Source: Cellulophaga sp. Hel_I_12
GTDB taxonomy: Bacteria; Bacteroidota; Bacteroidia; Flavobacteriales; Flavobacteriaceae
Length of the DNA: 64,000 nt
Assembly (NCBI RefSeq): GCF_000799565.1
Contig: NZ_JUHB01000001.1
Coordinates: 2,793,501 to 2,857,500, forward strand
Direction of reading: 5' to 3'
The position numbers and the translations under genes were made by a program. Shown piece by piece: positions 60,050 through 64,000 of this stretch. Positions within the stretch are counted from its first letter, which is position 1; every line of letters starts with the position of its first letter. The notes beneath the pieces are model-generated. The model was not told the origin of the DNA. It saw only the letters and a program-made list of their open reading frames with translations, and made no database searches.

Positions 60050-60808
60050 TTATAAAAATTCAACCTTACCGGTTTCCATATGATAAACTGCTCCCAAAAT
60101 TTTAATTTGACCAGCATCTTCCATAGCTTTCATTGTAGGTGATTTAAGCCTAATGTCAGCGACTGTCTTATAGACATTTTCTGTGATAACCTTATTTACA
60201 TAGGGCTTGTTTTTTGAACTGACGTCAACGCCATTTTCTGCTACCACAACAGGTTTAATCTCATCTAAAAGTTTTTGTAATGATGCCATACCCATAGCCC
60301 CTGCATCTGTACCATCAACTGCATTGTAAACTGCACCGCAAGAGGTATGGCCCATAACTATAATAACTTTAGATCCAGCCACTGCTGTTGCAAATTCCAT
60401 AGAACCTAGGATATCATCATTTTCAATATTTCCAGCTACGCGAGCTACAAAAATGTCCCCAATACCTAAGTCAAAAACGTCTTCAACAGGCACTCTACTG
60501 TCTACACAAGAAAGTACTAATGCTTTAGGGTATTGACCAATAGTGGCAAGTCTGCGTTGTTCTGAGTGATCTCTGGTCGTTAAATTATTAGCCACAAAGT
60601 TTTCATTTCCTTTTTTTAATCTTCCTATAATTTCATCGGGAGACATACTTGCTTGCTCCTCAGCCGTCATGATACTTTTTATATTATTTTGGTCTGGATC
60701 TGAACTTTGTTCGATACCGTCGGCAGGCTTTTCAGGTGCTACATCTTTACATGATATAGTTGCTAATCCCAATAAGATAGCTGCTAAAAATAGTTGTTGT
60801 TTTTTCAT
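60050..60808 (-). CDS. Beta-class carbonic anhydrase, predicted lipoprotein
   Basis: The 252-aa protein has lipobox ATISC (Cys20), so it should be in the periplasm or outer membrane. The zinc site is SCVDSRVP and GHTSCGAVYNA (Cys, Asp-Arg pair, His, Cys), and FVARVAGNI follows, all diagnostic of beta-CAs. It interconverts CO2 and bicarbonate. Most beta-CAs are cytoplasmic, so export is unusual but occurs in Bacteroidota. A palindrome upstream (60958-60978) may be its operator. Confidence 0.9.
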   Translation of the reverse strand: MKKQQLFLAAILLGLATISCKDVAPEKPADGIEQSSDPDQNNIKSIMTAEEQASMSPDEIIGRLKKGNENFVANNLTTRDHSEQRRLATIGQYPKALVLSCVDSRVPVEDVFDLGIGDIFVARVAGNIENDDILGSMEFATAVAGSKVIIVMGHTSCGAVYNAVDGTDAGAMGMASLQKLLDEIKPVVVAENGVDVSSKNKPYVNKVITENVYKTVADIRLKSPTMKAMEDAGQIKILGAVYHMETGKVEFL

Positions 60809-60957
60809 CGTTATAATTTTTTTAAATGTTAAAAATTTGACTGATTTAAAATTGAATTGAACTTTTCTTTCCTAAGAAAGTACCTTGTCGAATTCAATGT
60901 TCAACAAATTTAATACTATTAGCAAAGCACACACAATAGATTGTGATACTTTTAACA

Positions 60958-60978
60958 ATTAGTAGTAATACTACTAAT
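60958..60978 (-). promoter_or_regulatory. Perfect palindrome upstream of carbonic anhydrase
   Basis: ATTAGTAGTA-A-TACTACTAAT is a 21-bp perfect dyad 150-170 bp upstream of the carbonic anhydrase ATG. It contains the same TTAGTAG/CTACTAA half-sites as the dyad at 27454-27469, with the spacer changed from 2 to 5 bp. Confidence 0.45.
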
Positions 60979-61101
60979 GTTGCGATCATTTAAAATATAC
61001 TCCTGAGGTTCATTGAAAATGTTATTCTTTAAAAGCTACACTGATGACTTTAAGTGCCTTAGGTTTTTTTAAAAAGCTTATTCTTGGTGTTTATCACTGA
61101 A

Positions 61102-61145
61102 AAAGCGTCCGTTTTTATGCCCAACGGACAAAAAACAGACGCTTT
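61102..61145 (-). terminator. Terminator of dnaE with two alternative stems
   Basis: AAAGCGTC (61102-61109) pairs with GACGCTTT (61138-61145), and the overlapping GTCCGTT/AACGGAC can form an inner hairpin instead. On the minus strand TTTTTC follows. It lies about 120-160 nt after the dnaE stop. Confidence 0.65.
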
Positions 61146-61262
61146 AGAAAATACAATTATATGGTTTTATTAAATAGCCTTAGCTTTATTTGTTCGAGTA
61201 CATCAGAGTAGCAGGCGTGATAAATAGAGCGGTATGGTCAGTATTGAATGAAACAAACGGCT

Positions 61263-64000
61263 CTAATTTAGTTTATAGAGTACTTCTTGTTCTTCCAAGC
61301 TTTGCAATAGTTCACTTGAAATTTGAACCTTTTGTTTGCGACTTATCAGATCAACCTTTATTTCTTCTTGCATTTCATACACCACAAAATTTAAAGAATG
61401 TTCTCCCTTATGCAGTCGAATGGTGTCTTTTAGATTGTGGATTAGGGCTTCATCTAAGCTGTCGATATTAAGTTTAATGGTTAACTTTTTTGCATAGGTT
61501 TCCATCACTTCTTGCAACAGCATAAAACTATTGAATTGCATTCTTGGATCCCCTTTTTTTCCTGTTTCACGATTCACCCATCCTTCGCGCACAAATATTT
61601 TTACATATGCGAAAGAGTTGATCATTAAAAAATGACGAAATTTTAAATATTCTTCTCCAAAAATTCGAAATTCAAAAGTATCTGTATAATCTTCCATCGT
61701 AAAAGAAGCCCATCCTTTTCCGTTTTTAGAAATTCGATGTTGAACATCGGTAATAACGCCGGCAAATGATACCTCTCGATTTAAAATACTTTCCAGATTG
61801 TTTAGGTGTGATAAGCCTGCATTACAAAAGGCTTTAATTTCTGAATTAAAATCATCCAAAGGATGTCCCGAAATATAAACACCCACAACTTCTTTTTCTC
61901 GACGCAATTTTTCCATAGTTCCCCATTCTTCACAAGGGGGCACTATTGGTTCTGGAATTTGTACATCACTAGCATCACCAAAAAGACTCACTTGGCTAGA
62001 ATTTTCATTTTCTTGAAATTTTGCTCCGTATTTTATGGCTTTTTCTAAAAAGGTAATGTTATCGCCTTCGTCGTGAAAAAATTGAGCTCTATGCGTATTT
62101 CCTAAGGAATCAAAACCACCGGCAACCGCTAAATTCTCAAATGCTTTTTTATTAGCAGCGCGTAAATCAATACGTTTTGAAACATCAAATACAGATTTAA
62201 AAGGCCCGTCTTTTTTGCGGTTTTCAACAATAGTTTCAACGGCTCCATGCCCTACACCTTTTACAGCGCCCATGCCAAAACGGACAGCTCCACGATCGTT
62301 TACAGAAAACTTGTAATACGATTCATTGACATCAGGTCCCAATACTTCAAGTCCCATTCGCTTGCATTCTTCCATAAAAAAGGTCACCTGTTTAATGTCA
62401 TTCATATTGTTGCTCAGCACGGCAGCCATATATTCAGCAGGGTAGTGCGCTTTGCAATAAGCAGTTTGGTAGGCAATCCAAGCATAGCAGGTAGAGTGCG
62501 ATTTATTAAAAGCATAGGCCGCAAAGGCCTCCCAATCTTTCCAAATTTTCTCAAGTTTATCTTCTGCATGGCCTTTAGCCGAAGCTTGCGCGATAAATTG
62601 AGGTTTCATTTTATCTAAGACATACTTTTGTTTTTTACCCATGGCCTTACGCAATACATCAGCTTCACCTTTTGTAAAATCGGCTAATTTTTGCGACAGC
62701 AACATCACTTGCTCTTGGTACACCGTAATCCCGTAGGTTTCGGCTAAATACTCCTCCATGGCATCCAAGTCATACTCAATTTCTTCATCCCCATGTTTAC
62801 GGGCAATAAAGCTTGGGATATATTCCATGGGCCCCGGTCGGTATAAGGCGTTCATGGCGATAAGATCAGCAAAAACAGTGGGTTTTAGAGCCCTCATGTG
62901 TTTCTGCATGCCAGGAGATTCATATTGAAATATACCTACTGTTTCGCCACGTTGAAATAATTCGTAGGTTTTTTCATCATCCAAAGGAAAAGTTTCTGGA
63001 TCCAGTTCGATCCCGTGTTTTGCCTTGACAATTTTTACGGTGTCTTTAATTAGGGTTAAAGTTTTTAAGCCTAAAAAATCCATTTTGAGTAAACCAGCCT
63101 CTTCCACGACCGAGTTATCAAACTGGGTACAATACATATCCGAATCTTTCGCCAAGGCAACAGGAACAAACTTGGTGATGTCGTCTGGAGTAATAATTAC
63201 GCCACAGGCATGAATACCGGTATTACGAACCGATCCTTCTAAAATATAAGCCTGATTAAGGGTTTCTGCCTCTAAACCATCGCCTTCAGAAATTGAAAGC
63301 AACTGATAGATATTTTCCATATCATCCGCCCTAAACTTCTTTTTTAATTGCTCCACATCAATATGCATAATCTTATTCAGCTTAGACATCGTGGGAATTA
63401 ATTTGGCGATACGGTCTGCATCTCCCAAAGGTAAATCAAGGGCACGGGCTGTATCGCGAATAGACGATTTTGCTGCCATGGTGCCGTACGTTATAATCTG
63501 TGCTACTTGGTTTGCACCGTATTTTTTGATCACATAATCCATGACCCGACCACGCCCTTCGTCATCAAAATCGATATCAATATCGGGCATCGATACACGG
63601 TCAGGATTTAAGAAACGCTCAAAAAGTAAGTCGTACTTAATAGGATCTAAATTGGTAATCCATAAACAATAAGCTACCGCAGAACCTGCGGCAGAGCCAC
63701 GACCAGGACCTACAGAAACATCCATAGCGCGTGCTGCTCTGATGAAGTCTTCCACAATTAAAAAGTAGCCAGGATAGCCTGTTTTTTCAATTACTTTAAG
63801 TTCAAAATCTAGTCGTTCATCAATCTCAGGGCTAAGCTCACCATACCTAATTTTTGCTCCTTTATAAGTAATATGACGCAGAAATTTATTTTCACCGCGT
63901 TTTCCTCCATCTAATTTATCTTCTGGAACCTGAAATTCTTCTGGAATGTCAAAAGCAGGCAACAGTACGTCACGTGCAAGGGTAAATGTCTCAACCTTGT
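61263..64000 (-). CDS. dnaE: DNA polymerase III alpha subunit, C-terminal part (runs off right edge)
   Basis: The frame continues in register through the window's right edge (LARDVLLPAFDIP), so the start lies beyond it. At least 911 residues are visible. Polymerase-core motifs include GPGRGSAAGSAV, the catalytic aspartates in SMPDIDIDFDDEGR, and GSVRNTGIHACG; the thumb/fingers block is ALYRPGPMEYIPSF and KMKPQF. A C-terminal OB fold (EVSFAGVITDVQHRISKNGKGWASFTMED) follows. The PHP domain is outside the window. It is the replicative polymerase of Bacteroidota. Confidence 0.97.
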   Translation of the reverse strand, partial: KVETFTLARDVLLPAFDIPEEFQVPEDKLDGGKRGENKFLRHITYKGAKIRYGELSPEIDERLDFELKVIEKTGYPGYFLIVEDFIRAARAMDVSVGPGRGSAAGSAVAYCLWITNLDPIKYDLLFERFLNPDRVSMPDIDIDFDDEGRGRVMDYVIKKYGANQVAQIITYGTMAAKSSIRDTARALDLPLGDADRIAKLIPTMSKLNKIMHIDVEQLKKKFRADDMENIYQLLSISEGDGLEAETLNQAYILEGSVRNTGIHACGVIITPDDITKFVPVALAKDSDMYCTQFDNSVVEEAGLLKMDFLGLKTLTLIKDTVKIVKAKHGIELDPETFPLDDEKTYELFQRGETVGIFQYESPGMQKHMRALKPTVFADLIAMNALYRPGPMEYIPSFIARKHGDEEIEYDLDAMEEYLAETYGITVYQEQVMLLSQKLADFTKGEADVLRKAMGKKQKYVLDKMKPQFIAQASAKGHAEDKLEKIWKDWEAFAAYAFNKSHSTCYAWIAYQTAYCKAHYPAEYMAAVLSNNMNDIKQVTFFMEECKRMGLEVLGPDVNESYYKFSVNDRGAVRFGMGAVKGVGHGAVETIVENRKKDGPFKSVFDVSKRIDLRAANKKAFENLAVAGGFDSLGNTHRAQFFHDEGDNITFLEKAIKYGAKFQENENSSQVSLFGDASDVQIPEPIVPPCEEWGTMEKLRREKEVVGVYISGHPLDDFNSEIKAFCNAGLSHLNNLESILNREVSFAGVITDVQHRISKNGKGWASFTMEDYTDTFEFRIFGEEYLKFRHFLMINSFAYVKIFVREGWVNRETGKKGDPRMQFNSFMLLQEVMETYAKKLTIKLNIDSLDEALIHNLKDTIRLHKGEHSLNFVVYEMQEEIKVDLISRKQKVQISSELLQSLEEQEVLYKLN

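Larger units (their letters stand above)
60809..61262. other. 454-bp region between carbonic anhydrase start and dnaE end
   Basis: It holds the carbonic anhydrase promoter, the TTAGTAG palindrome and the dnaE terminator hairpin (both listed separately). No additional gene could be supported. A plus-strand frame at 61190-61471 is a shadow of dnaE. Confidence 0.5.

Noticed and set aside
61190..61471. Plus-strand frame of 93 residues beside dnaE
   Set aside because: It overlaps the antisense strand of dnaE's C-terminus and shows no family features.

Overview
This is an AT-rich chromosomal window from a Bacteroidota bacterium, very probably a marine member of the Flavobacteriaceae. Evidence: a polysaccharide-utilisation locus (PUL) with lipoprotein enzymes and a sulfatase, a BlaI/BlaR1-type pair whose sensor carries SusC-like plug motifs, the SpeA-SpeB-deoxyhypusine-synthase-like cluster, an SDR-type threonine dehydrogenase, and near absence of Shine-Dalgarno sequences. 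The genus cannot be fixed from sequence alone. No rRNA, tRNA, CRISPR array, insertion sequence or phage was seen.

Layout. (1) 1-14130, plus strand: the distal part of a PUL. It starts with the C-terminus of a LamG-like protein. Then come two tandem GH144-type (PF10091) lipoproteins, an esterase, a GH43-like enzyme with discoidin and FN3 domains, a PHP-domain lipoprotein, a GH3 beta-glucosidase, a second esterase, an S1 sulfatase and a GH2 enzyme. Genes abut or overlap, so they look like one polycistron. SusC/SusD are not in the window. (2) 14.2-23.4 kb: mixed genes: a PfpI-like protein, a plant-GH3-type acyl-adenylating enzyme, a small zinc peptidase, an outer-membrane barrel, cardiolipin synthase, an AsmA-like protein, an ArsC-like protein, an SDR and an AraC regulator with a candidate tandem operator. 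(3) 23.8-37.3 kb: an AraC / single-domain response regulator / hybrid-PAS histidine kinase operon, followed by many small or membrane envelope proteins. These include a small lipoprotein, DUF1328, DUF2383, MscS, DUF2254, a YtxH/holin-like/DUF6327 trio, a 57-aa membrane protein, AI-2E, YihY/BrkB and a lipoprotein. The set looks like an envelope- or osmotic-stress island. (4) 37.4-40.2 kb: BlaI repressor and an M56 BlaR1-like sensor carrying three plug-like repeats and a carboxypeptidase-regulatory-like domain. (5) 41.1-46.2 kb: polyamine operon (arginine decarboxylase, agmatinase, deoxyhypusine-synthase-like enzyme, acidic protein), then a RimB-RimK-like fusion. (6) 46.3-57 kb: threonine dehydrogenase, small secreted proteins, a TPR protein, two different M28 peptidases, a CBS protein and a pentapeptide-repeat protein. 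(7) 57-64 kb: three different MsrA paralogues, MsrB and thioredoxin (a methionine sulfoxide repair block), a lipoprotein beta-carbonic anhydrase and the C-terminal part of dnaE.

The most unusual items are the PUL with an unclear substrate, the BlaR1-plug-repeat fusion with a helically phased double operator, the intrinsic-terminator hairpin in the mscS leader, the three-MsrA block, and the polyamine cluster that uses a deoxyhypusine-synthase-like enzyme. No single obviously new system is proven by sequence reading alone.
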